The notes beneath the pieces were generated by a model. That model saw only the letters and a list, made by a program, of their open reading frames with translations. It ran no database searches and was not told where the DNA came from. This document shows, one piece after another, positions 42,874 to 51,363 of a stretch of 64,000 nucleotides of DNA; the first letter of the stretch is position 1; every line of letters starts with the position of its first letter. This DNA comes from CAKSEI01 sp964403505 (GTDB lineage: Bacteria; Bacillota; Clostridia; Oscillospirales; CAG-272), in NCBI GenBank assembly GCA_964403505.1, contig CAYOFP010000002.1, forward strand, positions 1 to 64,000, given 5' to 3'. Position numbers and translations under genes: made by a program.

Positions 42874-44096
42874 ATTTTTTCAAGATCCTCGAAAAATGAT
42901 TGATATGATTTGTTTACCGCTTCTGCTCCGATGATTGTGACGGGATTTTCGCAGGCGCATGAGGCGACGGCCGCACTCATGGCGATGCGGTGATCGTTTG
43001 CGGCGTCCACCGTTCCGCCCCTCAGGGCTGTCGGCTCGATTATCATGCCGTCGTCGGTCTCTTGCGCATTTCCGCCGATGGCGTTGATCATGGCGCATAC
43101 GGTCTTTATTCTGTCGCTTTCTTTTATGCGCAGTCTCGCCGCACCTGTGATGACGGTCTTGCCATGGGCGGCTGCCGCAGTTACTGCAATAACGGGCACG
43201 AGATCGGGGATATCCGTTGCGTCGAGCGAGATACCGTGCAGCTCCCTGTGTCTTACGGTGACGGAGCTTTCCTTTTCCTCTACGTCAGCGCCGAAAAGGC
43301 GCAGGATATCGAGTATTTTTCTGTCCCCCTGCAGGCTTTTGCCGATTCCGGTGAGGGTCACCTCGCCGCATATTGCGGCGGCGCATAAGGGAAATGCGGC
43401 GTTTGACCAGTCTCCTTCAACCTTTAATTCTCCGGGTGATATATATTTCTGACCGCCCGGTATTTTTATGGTGTTTTCGTTAAAATCCACCTTAATCCCG
43501 AAATTCTCGAGCGCCGATACCGTCATCATAATATATGGCAGACTCTCTATTTTTCCCTCGAGTATGATCTCGCTGTCATCCGACAGACACGGCAGTGCAA
43601 ACAACAGACCCGAGATGTACTGGGACGTGATATTTCCCGGCAGATGATATTTTCCGGGCGTTAATTTGCCTGATAATTCTATCGGATTTGTCCCTTCGGG
43701 CGATAGAGTGCATCCGTGGCGGATCATCTCTCTGCGCAGGTCGGTGATCGGACGCATCGGGAGCCTGCCGTGCATATGTATTTTTGCAGAAATGCCGAGC
43801 GAGGCTATTACAGGAAGCAAAAACCGAAGGGTCGAGCCGCTCTCTCCGCAGTCACATTCTGCGCTCGCATTTATGCCCGGCTCAATGGTAAAGCCGTCAG
43901 CTGTTTTTGATATTTTCGCACCGAGAGCGGAAAGACAGCTGAGGGTAGCGTCGATATCTGCGCTTGTAGAGGGCAGGATCAGATGGGTCTTTCCCTCTGC
44001 GAGATATGCGCAGATCGCAAGACGGTGCGCCATGCTTTTTGACGGTATGGCATCGAGCGTCCCTTTTATTTCTCTTTTATGTACGGTTTTTATCAT
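42870..44096 (-). CDS. aroA: 5-enolpyruvylshikimate-3-phosphate synthase
   Basis: 408 residues from the ATG at 44096, just after the aroB stop. Transfers enolpyruvyl from PEP to shikimate 3-phosphate. Seen: IPSKSMAHRLAICAYLAEG near 20, CGESGSTLRFLLPV near 85, LPGNITSQYISGLLFALP near 155, RIKESDRIKTVC near 315 and NDHRIAMSAAVA near 360. Normal length. Confidence 0.96.
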   Translation of the reverse strand: MIKTVHKREIKGTLDAIPSKSMAHRLAICAYLAEGKTHLILPSTSADIDATLSCLSALGAKISKTADGFTIEPGINASAECDCGESGSTLRFLLPVIASLGISAKIHMHGRLPMRPITDLRREMIRHGCTLSPEGTNPIELSGKLTPGKYHLPGNITSQYISGLLFALPCLSDDSEIILEGKIESLPYIMMTVSALENFGIKVDFNENTIKIPGGQKYISPGELKVEGDWSNAAFPLCAAAICGEVTLTGIGKSLQGDRKILDILRLFGADVEEKESSVTVRHRELHGISLDATDIPDLVPVIAVTAAAAHGKTVITGAARLRIKESDRIKTVCAMINAIGGNAQETDDGMIIEPTALRGGTVDAANDHRIAMSAAVASCACENPVTIIGAEAVNKSYQSFFEDLEKI

Positions 44097-44100
44097 GCGG

Positions 44101-45153
44101 TTATTTTCCTTCGGTGAAAATGTTGATAAGCTCATCGGTAGCGACTTTGTGCGTCACGCACCTTCCGGTCTTTTCGGGTACGATGAGCGTGATGCTGTCG
44201 CCCGAGCGCTTTTTGTCGGAAAGCGCCGCTTTTGCGAGCTCCTCGGGGGTGTAGTTATATTCGAGGGTAAAGCCGTAATCGTCGAGGATACTGCGTAAGT
44301 ATTCATAACAGCCCTTTTCGCATAATCCCGATTTTTCACAGGCCTTCGTGACGGTCGCCATGCCCCATGCGACGGCAGAGCCGTGGGATATTTCAAAATT
44401 GCTTATCGCCTCGAGCGCATGGCCTGCCGTGTGACCGAAGTTAAGTAAAGCTCTTGCGCCCCTGTCAAATTCATCATCGGCGACGACGTCCCGTTTGAGC
44501 TCGACACAGCGTGCGATGACCTCTTCCTCCCATTCACGGACGTGCACGGATGCGAGCTTTTTTAAAAATTCTGCATCGTATATCATACCGTATTTGATCA
44601 CCTCGGCGCATCCGTCCCTGTATATATCGCAGGGGAGCGTCGAGAGGGTGTCTGCGTCGCACAAAACGAGGATCGGCTGATGAAAAGCGCCGACGAGATT
44701 TTTTCCTGCCGTTATGTCGATTGCGGTCTTTCCGCCGACCGAGGAGTCGACAGCCGCAAGCAGCGTGGTGGGTATCTGAACGAAATCTATACCTCTCTGA
44801 TAGCACGCTGCGGCAAATCCCGTGAGGTCGCCTACGACTCCGCCGCCGAGGGCAACGAGGATGTCCGAGCGAGTGAGGTGCTCATATGCGATAAAATTCA
44901 AAAGGGAGATGAAGCTCTCGGCGCATTTTGATTTTTCGCCGTGTTCTATTACGAATTTGCATACGGCAAATCCCGTTTTTTCAAGTGAAGCCGTTACCTT
45001 TTGCGCATAGAGGGCATCGACGGTATCGTCGGTTACGACGCAGATCTTTTTTGCATCCGTTACGTTTTTTATATAGCTTCCGCATTCGGCGAGCATATTC
45101 CTGCCGATGAGGATATCATAACTGTGGGATGCTTTTACTTTTATCGTTTTCAT
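44101..45153 (-). CDS. aroB: 3-dehydroquinate synthase
   Basis: 350 residues. Converts DAHP to 3-dehydroquinate with NAD and a divalent metal. Seen: VIEHGEKSKCAESF near 70, LVALGGGVVGDLTGFAAACY near 97, TTLLAAVDSSVGGKTAID near 130, and the metal-ligand region LLNFGHTAGHALEAI near 235. Overlaps tyrA by 4 bases (ATGA). Confidence 0.96.
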   Translation of the reverse strand: MKTIKVKASHSYDILIGRNMLAECGSYIKNVTDAKKICVVTDDTVDALYAQKVTASLEKTGFAVCKFVIEHGEKSKCAESFISLLNFIAYEHLTRSDILVALGGGVVGDLTGFAAACYQRGIDFVQIPTTLLAAVDSSVGGKTAIDITAGKNLVGAFHQPILVLCDADTLSTLPCDIYRDGCAEVIKYGMIYDAEFLKKLASVHVREWEEEVIARCVELKRDVVADDEFDRGARALLNFGHTAGHALEAISNFEISHGSAVAWGMATVTKACEKSGLCEKGCYEYLRSILDDYGFTLEYNYTPEELAKAALSDKKRSGDSITLIVPEKTGRCVTHKVATDELINIFTEGK

Positions 45154-45986
45154 CTTGCTCCGTCTACCTCTTCTTTTTTCTTTCTGCCGTCGTCGAGTAT
45201 TTTGTGCAGGGTTTCTGAGTCTCTGTCGATGAGCGCCTGCTTATATTCGCCGAGCGAATTGATTATGATGTCGAGTTCGTTTATGAGATTTTCTCTGTTT
45301 TCGAGGAAAAGCTCCGTCCACATATCGGGGTTGAGCCATGCGACACGAGTCATATCCTTGTAGCTTCCGGCGGAAAACCCACGGTGTGAGCCTGCGGTCG
45401 GGCTTTTGATATACGCATTTGATACGATATGCGCCATCTGGGATGTAAAGGCGATCATCCTGTCGTGCTCTTCGGCGGTCGTTATCGTTATCTTACCGAA
45501 GCCTGCAGGCATACAGTATTCCTTGATCTTTTCCAAAAATTCGATATCGTCATATCTCGGTGGGACGATGACCATCGATGCGCCGTTGAAAAGATTTGCT
45601 CTGCTCGCTTTAAAACCGGTTTTGTGCGTACCTGCCATCGGATGTCCGCCGATGAAGATAAGGCCCTTTTCCTTTGCCGTCTTAAAACATTCTTCGCATA
45701 CCTGCGCTTTTGTGCCGCAGCAGTCGATGACAAATGTCTCGGGCGAGAAATGATCCGACCATTCCTTGTAAAATGAGATCGCAACGGCAGGGAAGAGTGC
45801 GATGAAAATAACATCGCATTCCTGCGCATTTTCTTTTGTCAGTACGCCGTCCATCGCACCCGAAATGACAGCGAATTCGAGCGTGCCGCGGTCTTTGTCA
45901 TATCCGAGGACGGTATGTCCTTTTTCCTTATATACTTTAGCGAGCGACCCGCCGATCAGGCCGAGTCCGGCAATGCCTACTTTCAA
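45150..45986 (-). CDS. tyrA: Prephenate dehydrogenase
   Basis: 278 residues. Oxidises prephenate to 4-hydroxyphenylpyruvate for tyrosine. N-terminal Rossmann fold VGIAGLGLIGGSLAKVYKEK, then DCCGTKAQVC, GGHPMAGTHKTGF with the catalytic His, and SQMAHIVSNAY. No C-terminal ACT domain, so feedback by tyrosine is not built into this protein. Overlaps both neighbours by 4 bases. Confidence 0.94.
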   Translation of the reverse strand: MKVGIAGLGLIGGSLAKVYKEKGHTVLGYDKDRGTLEFAVISGAMDGVLTKENAQECDVIFIALFPAVAISFYKEWSDHFSPETFVIDCCGTKAQVCEECFKTAKEKGLIFIGGHPMAGTHKTGFKASRANLFNGASMVIVPPRYDDIEFLEKIKEYCMPAGFGKITITTAEEHDRMIAFTSQMAHIVSNAYIKSPTAGSHRGFSAGSYKDMTRVAWLNPDMWTELFLENRENLINELDIIINSLGEYKQALIDRDSETLHKILDDGRKKKEEVDGAR

Positions 45987-46960
45987 TTTTCCGTAACCTC
46001 TTTGATTTTTCTTGCTCTATCTAATATTTCTGCGAATTCCTTGTCTGTGACAGCGCCGGTACGTGTGATATCGCCCGTTGTGTTTATTTCCGTCATAATG
46101 CCGTCTGCGCCGCATGCGGCCGCCGCACAAGCCATGGGGCGGACAAGCTCGGACGCTCCCGTCGCATGTGAGATATCTGCAATTACCGGCAGATGTGAGA
46201 GCGTATGGAGCGTAGGGATCGCCGATAGGTCGAGGGTGTTTTTCGTGTATGTCTCGAATGTTCTGATGCCCCGCTCGCACAGTATGACTCTCTCGTTTCC
46301 GCCTGCCATGATGTGCTCTGCGCTGACGAGCAGTTCCATGAGCGTCCCGGCGAGGCTCCGCTTCAGTATGACGGGCTTGTCGGTCTTTCCTACTTCGTGT
46401 AAAAGCTCGTGATTCTGCATGTTTGCAGCACCGATGATTATGATGTCCGCATCATCGCTTGCGGCGATATCTCCTGCGCTTGTTATCTCTTTGGCGATCG
46501 GAAGGCCGAGGGCCTTTACCTTACCGATATCGTATGACGCCGCTTTGGAATAGGGCGAGTATTTTGCGCCTGCCGCACCAAAGCATAATACCTGTGCGCC
46601 GGCCGCCCTTGCCGCCTGTGCCGAAGCGAGCAGTGCATCTTCATCGCCCGTATAGTCGAGGGACGCAAAGGATGTGAGCGCACCTGCGCCGATCTTTACA
46701 CCGCACACGTCAATTACGGTATTATGCGGATGGAATTTCCTGTTTGCTTTTTTATAGGGCTCTGTGATTCTCGTCACCTTTTCGACCATGTCAAGACCTT
46801 CGACAAGCTCGGTGTCGATGGTGCTGGTATCGCCGACAAGTCCCATGATCGTCGTGGTATCACCCTTTGAGAGATGAACGGAAAGCCCCTTTCCTACAAA
46901 CCATTTTGTGAGGCTTTGTATCTGCGCTTCCGTGACTTCGTTTTTTAAAATAGCTATCAT
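45983..46960 (-). CDS. DAHP synthase I-beta homologue lacking catalytic motifs
   Basis: 325 residues from the ATG at 46960 (CAGGAGTC upstream). The overall fold matches the Thermotoga-type enzyme: N-terminal ferredoxin-like regulatory domain (AILKNEVTEAQIQSLTKW), then IIIGAANMQNHELLHEVGK, KPVILKRSLAGT, VILCERGIRTFE, SHLPVIADISHATGA and IMTEI. But the usual GPCSVE is replaced by a stretch reading FASLDYTG, KPRTSPYSFQG by GAKYSPYSKAA, and the region holding the last metal ligand by GDITRTGAV. Two of four metal ligands and the key PEP-binding residues are therefore missing. It may be regulatory, altered in activity, or decayed. First gene of the aro operon. Confidence 0.8.
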   Translation of the reverse strand: MIAILKNEVTEAQIQSLTKWFVGKGLSVHLSKGDTTTIMGLVGDTSTIDTELVEGLDMVEKVTRITEPYKKANRKFHPHNTVIDVCGVKIGAGALTSFASLDYTGDEDALLASAQAARAAGAQVLCFGAAGAKYSPYSKAASYDIGKVKALGLPIAKEITSAGDIAASDDADIIIIGAANMQNHELLHEVGKTDKPVILKRSLAGTLMELLVSAEHIMAGGNERVILCERGIRTFETYTKNTLDLSAIPTLHTLSHLPVIADISHATGASELVRPMACAAAACGADGIMTEINTTGDITRTGAVTDKEFAEILDRARKIKEVTEN

Positions 46961-46972
46961 ATCTGACTCCTG

Positions 46973-47001
46973 AAAAAGACCGCACAGCAATCTGTGCGGT
47001 C
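46973..47001 (-). terminator. Attenuator terminator in the aro leader
   Basis: 10-bp perfect stem GACCGCACAG / CTGTGCGGTC with a 4-base loop; five T residues follow on the minus strand. It lies between the leader peptide and the first structural gene, ending 12 bases before the ATG at 46960. Confidence 0.85.
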
Positions 47002-47030
47002 TTGCAATATCTTACTTGCAATATAACGGC

Positions 47031-47082
47031 GGCACAAATCGCTTTTACTTTGTATTCTTAAAGTAAAAGTAATAGCGATATG
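47031..47082 (-). promoter_or_regulatory. Leader-peptide hairpin (alternative structure of the aro attenuator)
   Basis: On the minus strand ATCGCT and TTTTACTTT in the Phe/Tyr codon region pair with AAAGTAAAA and GCGAT just downstream, forming a hairpin across the aromatic codons. A stalled ribosome would open it. The competing antiterminator partner is not obvious; two TTGCAA boxes lie between it and the terminator. Confidence 0.5.
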
Positions 47083-47107
47083 CAAAAACCGTCATATTTG
47101 TTTTCAT
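47045..47107 (-). CDS. Aromatic leader peptide of the aro operon
   Basis: 20-codon frame, ATG at 47107, TAA at 47045-47047, preceded by TTGGAG at 7-base spacing. Residues 8-16 read FAYRYYFYF: seven of nine are Phe or Tyr, exactly the products of the downstream pheA and tyrA branches. With the terminator that follows, this is the layout of ribosome-mediated attenuation. Too short to be found by ordinary gene callers. Confidence 0.85.
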   Translation of the reverse strand: MKTNMTVFAYRYYFYFKNTK

Positions 47108-47126
47108 TCTATAACTCCAATATCTT

Positions 47127-47306
47127 TAAGGCAACGCCGCACAATTCACGGCTGTCGCCTTGACGGCACACTTGAAACGCATATTTTCCGTCATATTTCA
47201 CAAATTTCGTCGGCAGAGGACTCTACTCTTGCCTCCTCAATTTGTTTTGTCTGACGAAAAATCTGTCGGCGCAATTGCACCGTCAGAATTATGCGGTGTT
47301 GCCTTA
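47127..47306. mobile_element. MITE-like element in the aro leader
   Basis: 20-base imperfect terminal repeats (AAGGCAACGCCGCACAATTC at 47128-47147 and its complement with two changes at 47286-47305), flanked by TA on both sides as in IS630/Tc1-type target duplications. No coding capacity. It lies between the aro promoter and the leader peptide, so it is part of the transcript. Confidence 0.65.
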
Positions 47307-47312
47307 TAATAA

Positions 47313-47341
47313 AGTATACCACTATATAGAAGATTTGTCAA
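47313..47341 (-). promoter_or_regulatory. Promoter of the aro operon
   Basis: TTGACA (47336-47341), 17-base spacer, TATACT (47313-47318) on the minus strand. The -35 overlaps the stop codon of the upstream flavoprotein gene. Predicted start is at the outer end of the MITE-like element, giving a leader of about 345 bases. Confidence 0.8.
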
Positions 47342-48732
47342 GCGAGAATCCTGCCCATGATCACACCCATGGCAGACGCCATCATAAGTCCCCGTGTCCA
47401 GCCCGAGCTGTCGCCGAGACAGTGCAGGCCTTTGATGTTTGTATTGAGCTTGTCATCCATTTTAACTCTGTTTGAGTAGAATTTCAGCTCCGGGGAATAA
47501 AGCAGAGTCTCGTATGAGGCAAATCCCGGGATGGCGACGTCCATCGCCTTGATAAAGTTGATTATATTCGTCATCGCACGGTAGGGCATGGCGGCGGTGA
47601 TGTCGCCTGCGACCGCATCGGGAATGGTAGGCTTTACATTCGACTGTGAAAGCTCCTTGTCCCAGGTTCGTTTGCCGTCGAGGATATCGCCGAAGCGCTG
47701 GACGAGTATCTGCCCGTTTGCGAGCATGTTCGTGAGCTCGCCGACCTTCTGCGCATATGCGATCGGCTGATTGAAGGGATATGTGAAATTATGTGAGCAG
47801 AGGATGGCGACATTCGTATTGTTGCTCTTTATGTCCTTATAGCTGTGGCCGTTTACGACAGCTAAATTGTTGTCGTAATTTTCCTGGCTTACAAATCCTC
47901 CCGGGTTCTGGCAGAATGTGCGTACCTTGTTTTTAAACGGTGCGGGGTATCCGATGAGCTTTGACTCATAGAGGACGTCGTTTATCTCCTCCATGACCTC
48001 GTTTCTCACCTCGACTCTGACTCCGATGTCGACCGTGCCCGGCTGATGGCTGATGCCGTGTGCGTTGCAAAGACCTTCGAGCCAGTCTGCGCCTTTGCGT
48101 CCTGTCGCCACAACGATATCATCACCGTAAAGGGTGAATTCCTCGCCCGATTCATAGTCGGTGAATTTTGCGCCGACACAGGTATCTCCCTCTATGATAA
48201 GGTCTGTGCAGTCGCAGTAAAACATGATCTCTATGCCGTGGTCAATGAGATATTTTTCAATATCGTAATATAGCTGATGCGCCTTTTCCGTTCCGAGATG
48301 GCGGATGGGGCAGTCCACGAGCTTGAGCCCGGCAGTGATCGCTTTTTTTCGTATGGCTTTGACTTTTTCAGGGTTGGAAACACCCTCGATTTTTGCGTCT
48401 GCGCCGAATTCGAGGTATATCGTGTCGGTGTAATCGATGATTTTCTGCACAAATTCTTCGCCGAGGAGCTGGGGCAGGTCTCCGCCGACCTCATAGTTGA
48501 GGGAGAGCTTTCCGTCCGAGAATGCGCCTGCCCCCGAGAAGCCTGTCGTTATCTGGCAGTAAGGCTTACAGTTTACGCATTTGCCTGTACTCGCCTTAGG
48601 GCAGGCTCGTTTTTCGACGGGCTTGCCTTTTTCAACGATGATTATCTTTTTGTCCGTGCCTTTTTTCAGCATTTCGAGGGCGGTAAATATGCCCGAGGGT
48701 CCTGCGCCGATGATTACTACGTCGTATTTCAT
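47338..48732 (-). CDS. FAD-dependent dehydrogenase (COG2509-type flavoprotein)
   Basis: 464 residues. N-terminal dinucleotide motif DVVIIGAGPSGIFTALEML, then VEKGKPVEKRACPK and GKCVNCKPYCQITTGFSGAG, a cysteine-rich stretch typical of this group, and DIVVATGRKGADWL near 215. The C-terminal GDSSGWTRGLMMASAMGVIMG closes the FAD site. The substrate is unknown for the family. It begins 15 bases after the alpha-galactosidase gene ends and is probably read from the same transcript. Confidence 0.88.
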   Translation of the reverse strand: MKYDVVIIGAGPSGIFTALEMLKKGTDKKIIIVEKGKPVEKRACPKASTGKCVNCKPYCQITTGFSGAGAFSDGKLSLNYEVGGDLPQLLGEEFVQKIIDYTDTIYLEFGADAKIEGVSNPEKVKAIRKKAITAGLKLVDCPIRHLGTEKAHQLYYDIEKYLIDHGIEIMFYCDCTDLIIEGDTCVGAKFTDYESGEEFTLYGDDIVVATGRKGADWLEGLCNAHGISHQPGTVDIGVRVEVRNEVMEEINDVLYESKLIGYPAPFKNKVRTFCQNPGGFVSQENYDNNLAVVNGHSYKDIKSNNTNVAILCSHNFTYPFNQPIAYAQKVGELTNMLANGQILVQRFGDILDGKRTWDKELSQSNVKPTIPDAVAGDITAAMPYRAMTNIINFIKAMDVAIPGFASYETLLYSPELKFYSNRVKMDDKLNTNIKGLHCLGDSSGWTRGLMMASAMGVIMGRILA

Positions 48733-48747
48733 ATCTTTTTCCTTTGT

Positions 48748-50898
48748 TTATATTTTTCGCAGACTCAGCATACGGTATGAATTGTTTTCTTTTTCGGTCG
48801 AGATATCGATTCCGTCTTTCAGCTCTTCGGCATCGAAGACACGGCCTGTCAGCTCGTCTTGGTATTTTCCGTCGGGCGCATTTATCTTCATAGTCATGCC
48901 GGCAGTGTCAGCGCCGTCAGGATTTAAGAAGGTAGCGAGTATGTGACTCTTATCCTTTGAGATAAAGTAGTATGAATAGCATCCGCACTCAAACGGGTTG
49001 TGCACACGGTAGAAATCGCCGTAAAGAATGGTCTTTTCCCATTTACGGTATTCTGCGATCTGCTCGGCGATCGTCTTTTTGACGTCGTCCGGCATATCCG
49101 GCAGATGCAGTTCATATCCGAGCGGACCGCCGAGCGCTACACGGTATGAGAAGTCGAGCGCACGCGGGTCTTCTGCCTGAGCAAATGTATTTGACACATG
49201 ACAGCTCATGGTATACGGCGGATAACCGACGGTAGATGAGAACTGTATCGGTATTCTCGCATGTGAGTATGTATGGTCTGATGTCCAGATCTGTGTTGAG
49301 TATTTCATCATGCCGAGGTCGTATCTTCCGCCGCCGCCCGAGCAGTTTTCGAGCATAATGTTCGGGAAGCGTTTTTTGAACCAATCGTATAGCCTGTATA
49401 CGCCGAGCATATTGCGGAATCTCATTTCATCCTGCCGATCGGGCGATAAGACAGGGGAGGCGGCACGGCACATATTTCTGTTGTAGTCCCATTTGATGTA
49501 ATCGATGTCGAGCGGCCCGAGCGTCTTATCAAATATATTCTCGAGGTAATCTATGACTTCGGGATTCGCTAAATCGAGCACCAGCTGATTCCGTGCGAGG
49601 AGCTGTTCTCTGCCGGGCGCTTTTATGCACCATTCGGGGTGTGCACGGTAAAGGTCGCTGTCCGGATTTACCATCTCGGGCTCGATCCATATGCCGAATC
49701 TGATCCCCTTTGCCTTTACTTTGTTAATGAATGCCGCCAGTCCCTCGGGGAATTTCTTTTCATTTACGACCCAGTCGCCGAGGCCTGCACAGTCGTTATC
49801 TCTCTTGCCGAACCATCCGTCGTCCATGACGAACATATCGATGCCTGCATTTTTTGCGGCATCGGCGAAATCGAGCATTATTTTTTCATTGATATCAAAG
49901 TATGTCGCTTCCCAGCAGTTTAAAACGACGGGTCTGTGCTCAAACGGCTCGGGCGGCAGGATGTGTTCTCTGATAAAATCGTGGAATGAGCGTGACATGC
50001 CGCCGATTCCGTTCTCGGAATAGGTCATGCAGGCCTCGGGGCAGTCAAAGCTCTCGCCCGGCTCGAGGAGCATTCCGAATTCTTCCTCGCCGAGACCGGT
50101 CTGTATTCTCACGCATCCGCTCTGGTCTGTTTCGGCTTCGTTTAAGAAGCTTCCGCTGTATACGAAGTTAAAACCGTATACGTCTCCTGTCTCCTCGGTC
50201 GCATTATTTTCGCATACGGCGAAGAAGGGGTTCTGCATATGGCTTGACGCTCCTCTGCGGGAACTGATCGAGTACATGCCTTTGCCCAAATGCAGGCGTT
50301 GATACTCTCTTTCGTGCGCATAACGCCCCATAAGCGTGATGCAGTCGTAGTTACCTTCGGGGATATCGAGCGTGAGGGACATTGCTTTTTCGATTTTTAT
50401 ATTCTTATCGGAATTATTTGTGAGAGTGAAATATCTCGTTATGACATCGCACTCGGCGAAAACGGAGTAATATAGGTCGAGCGCTGCGCCTCTTACCTCG
50501 TCCGTCATATGTATGATGAGCGTCTCGGTGTTTTCATCCGCATCGGCGCAGGGAAGCCCTTTCGGCGAGTACCTGCCTTTGATGATATCGAAACCGGAAT
50601 ATACAAATTCCGTTACGCAGTTTCCGTCGTTCCCGCGCACCTTGAGTGCGGTCGTGCGGTAGTCGCCGTCGTCGAAAAACGGAATTTCTCTTGCCGCACA
50701 GTCGGGGGAGTAGACACTTCCGTATTTTTCAAAATATGGCGAAAATGCAGCGTATTTTTGGGGCACTGTCATTTCAGAACAGTCGCATTTTTTTCCGTAA
50801 TACAGGTGTACGGGATATTTCCCGTCGAACATCGTAAAGGCGTACGATGTGTTTTTTGTTTCTATAATAAAGTTATCGTCTATTCTTTTGACAGACAT
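48748..50898 (-). CDS. Alpha-galactosidase, glycoside hydrolase family 36
   Basis: 716 residues from the ATG at 50898 (GGAGGT upstream). Hydrolyses alpha-1,6-galactosides such as raffinose and melibiose; no signal peptide, so intracellular. N-terminal beta-sandwich, then the barrel with MFVMDDGWFGKRDND near 360, nucleophile Asp in DYIKWDYNRNMC near 470 and the acid/base Asp in the IWTSDHTYSHARIP region near 540; ENCSGGGGRYDLGM precedes it. No transporter or regulator is adjacent. Confidence 0.95.
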   Translation of the reverse strand: MSVKRIDDNFIIETKNTSYAFTMFDGKYPVHLYYGKKCDCSEMTVPQKYAAFSPYFEKYGSVYSPDCAAREIPFFDDGDYRTTALKVRGNDGNCVTEFVYSGFDIIKGRYSPKGLPCADADENTETLIIHMTDEVRGAALDLYYSVFAECDVITRYFTLTNNSDKNIKIEKAMSLTLDIPEGNYDCITLMGRYAHEREYQRLHLGKGMYSISSRRGASSHMQNPFFAVCENNATEETGDVYGFNFVYSGSFLNEAETDQSGCVRIQTGLGEEEFGMLLEPGESFDCPEACMTYSENGIGGMSRSFHDFIREHILPPEPFEHRPVVLNCWEATYFDINEKIMLDFADAAKNAGIDMFVMDDGWFGKRDNDCAGLGDWVVNEKKFPEGLAAFINKVKAKGIRFGIWIEPEMVNPDSDLYRAHPEWCIKAPGREQLLARNQLVLDLANPEVIDYLENIFDKTLGPLDIDYIKWDYNRNMCRAASPVLSPDRQDEMRFRNMLGVYRLYDWFKKRFPNIMLENCSGGGGRYDLGMMKYSTQIWTSDHTYSHARIPIQFSSTVGYPPYTMSCHVSNTFAQAEDPRALDFSYRVALGGPLGYELHLPDMPDDVKKTIAEQIAEYRKWEKTILYGDFYRVHNPFECGCYSYYFISKDKSHILATFLNPDGADTAGMTMKINAPDGKYQDELTGRVFDAEELKDGIDISTEKENNSYRMLSLRKI

Positions 50899-50930
50899 AA
50901 TTACCTCCGGGCATTTACTTCTTTTAGAAT

Positions 50931-50958
50931 AGTATACCATATATTTTCTGTTTTTCAA
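50931..50958 (-). promoter_or_regulatory. Predicted promoter of the alpha-galactosidase gene
   Basis: TTGAAA (50953-50958), 16-base spacer, TATACT (50931-50936) on the minus strand; divergent from the promoter at 50966. Confidence 0.65.
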
Positions 50959-50965
50959 ATACTAC

Positions 50966-50994
50966 TTGAAAAAAATAATACAATAATATATAAT
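50966..50994 (+). promoter_or_regulatory. Predicted sigma-A promoter of the small-protein group
   Basis: TTGAAA (50966-50971), 17-base spacer, TATAAT (50989-50994). The -10 box overlaps an ATG at 50993, which rules that codon out as a start. Confidence 0.8.
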
Positions 50995-51016
50995 GTTTGG
51001 TAACGAGGTTTTACAA

Positions 51017-51340
51017 ATGTTTTACAGTTTTATCGGCCTTTTGCCGCTTTTATTAGTATTGTTTATGTTATATGAGAATCGGCGCAGGACAAGGGCTTTG
51101 CTCGTAAATCGATATAAAAGACGAAAGGGAGAAGAGAATATGGACGAGATTATGACGTCATACATCGGAAAAACAGTTATGATTCAGCTGCTCGACTCAT
51201 CGTTTGAGGGTGCAACTCAGGGTACGATCAAAAGCTATCATGACGGATGGATCATATTAGCGGATAAAAAAGGCGCAGAAAAAGCAATCAACTGTGATTT
51301 TATCGTAACTGTGAAAGAAATAGCGGCAAAGAAAAAATAA
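51017..51340 (+). CDS. Small membrane-anchored protein, function unknown
   Basis: 107 residues from the ATG at 51017 with AACGAGG upstream. One N-terminal membrane helix (MFYSFIGLLPLLLVLFMLY) is followed by a basic stretch (ENRRRTRALLVNRYKRRK) and a small cytosolic domain of about 60 residues (MTSYIGKTVMIQLLDSSFEG, GTIKSYHDGWIILADKKG) that looks like a short beta-barrel, perhaps Sm-like. I do not recognise a named function. First of three small genes on the + strand. Confidence 0.7.
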   Translation: MFYSFIGLLPLLLVLFMLYENRRRTRALLVNRYKRRKGEENMDEIMTSYIGKTVMIQLLDSSFEGATQGTIKSYHDGWIILADKKGAEKAINCDFIVTVKEIAAKKK

Positions 51341-51363
51341 AATCCGTCATTTGTTATAGTAAG

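Noticed and set aside
46961..47337. T-box riboswitch in front of the aro operon
   Set aside because: No T-box core sequence or specifier stem is visible; the aromatic leader peptide and simple terminator explain the region better.
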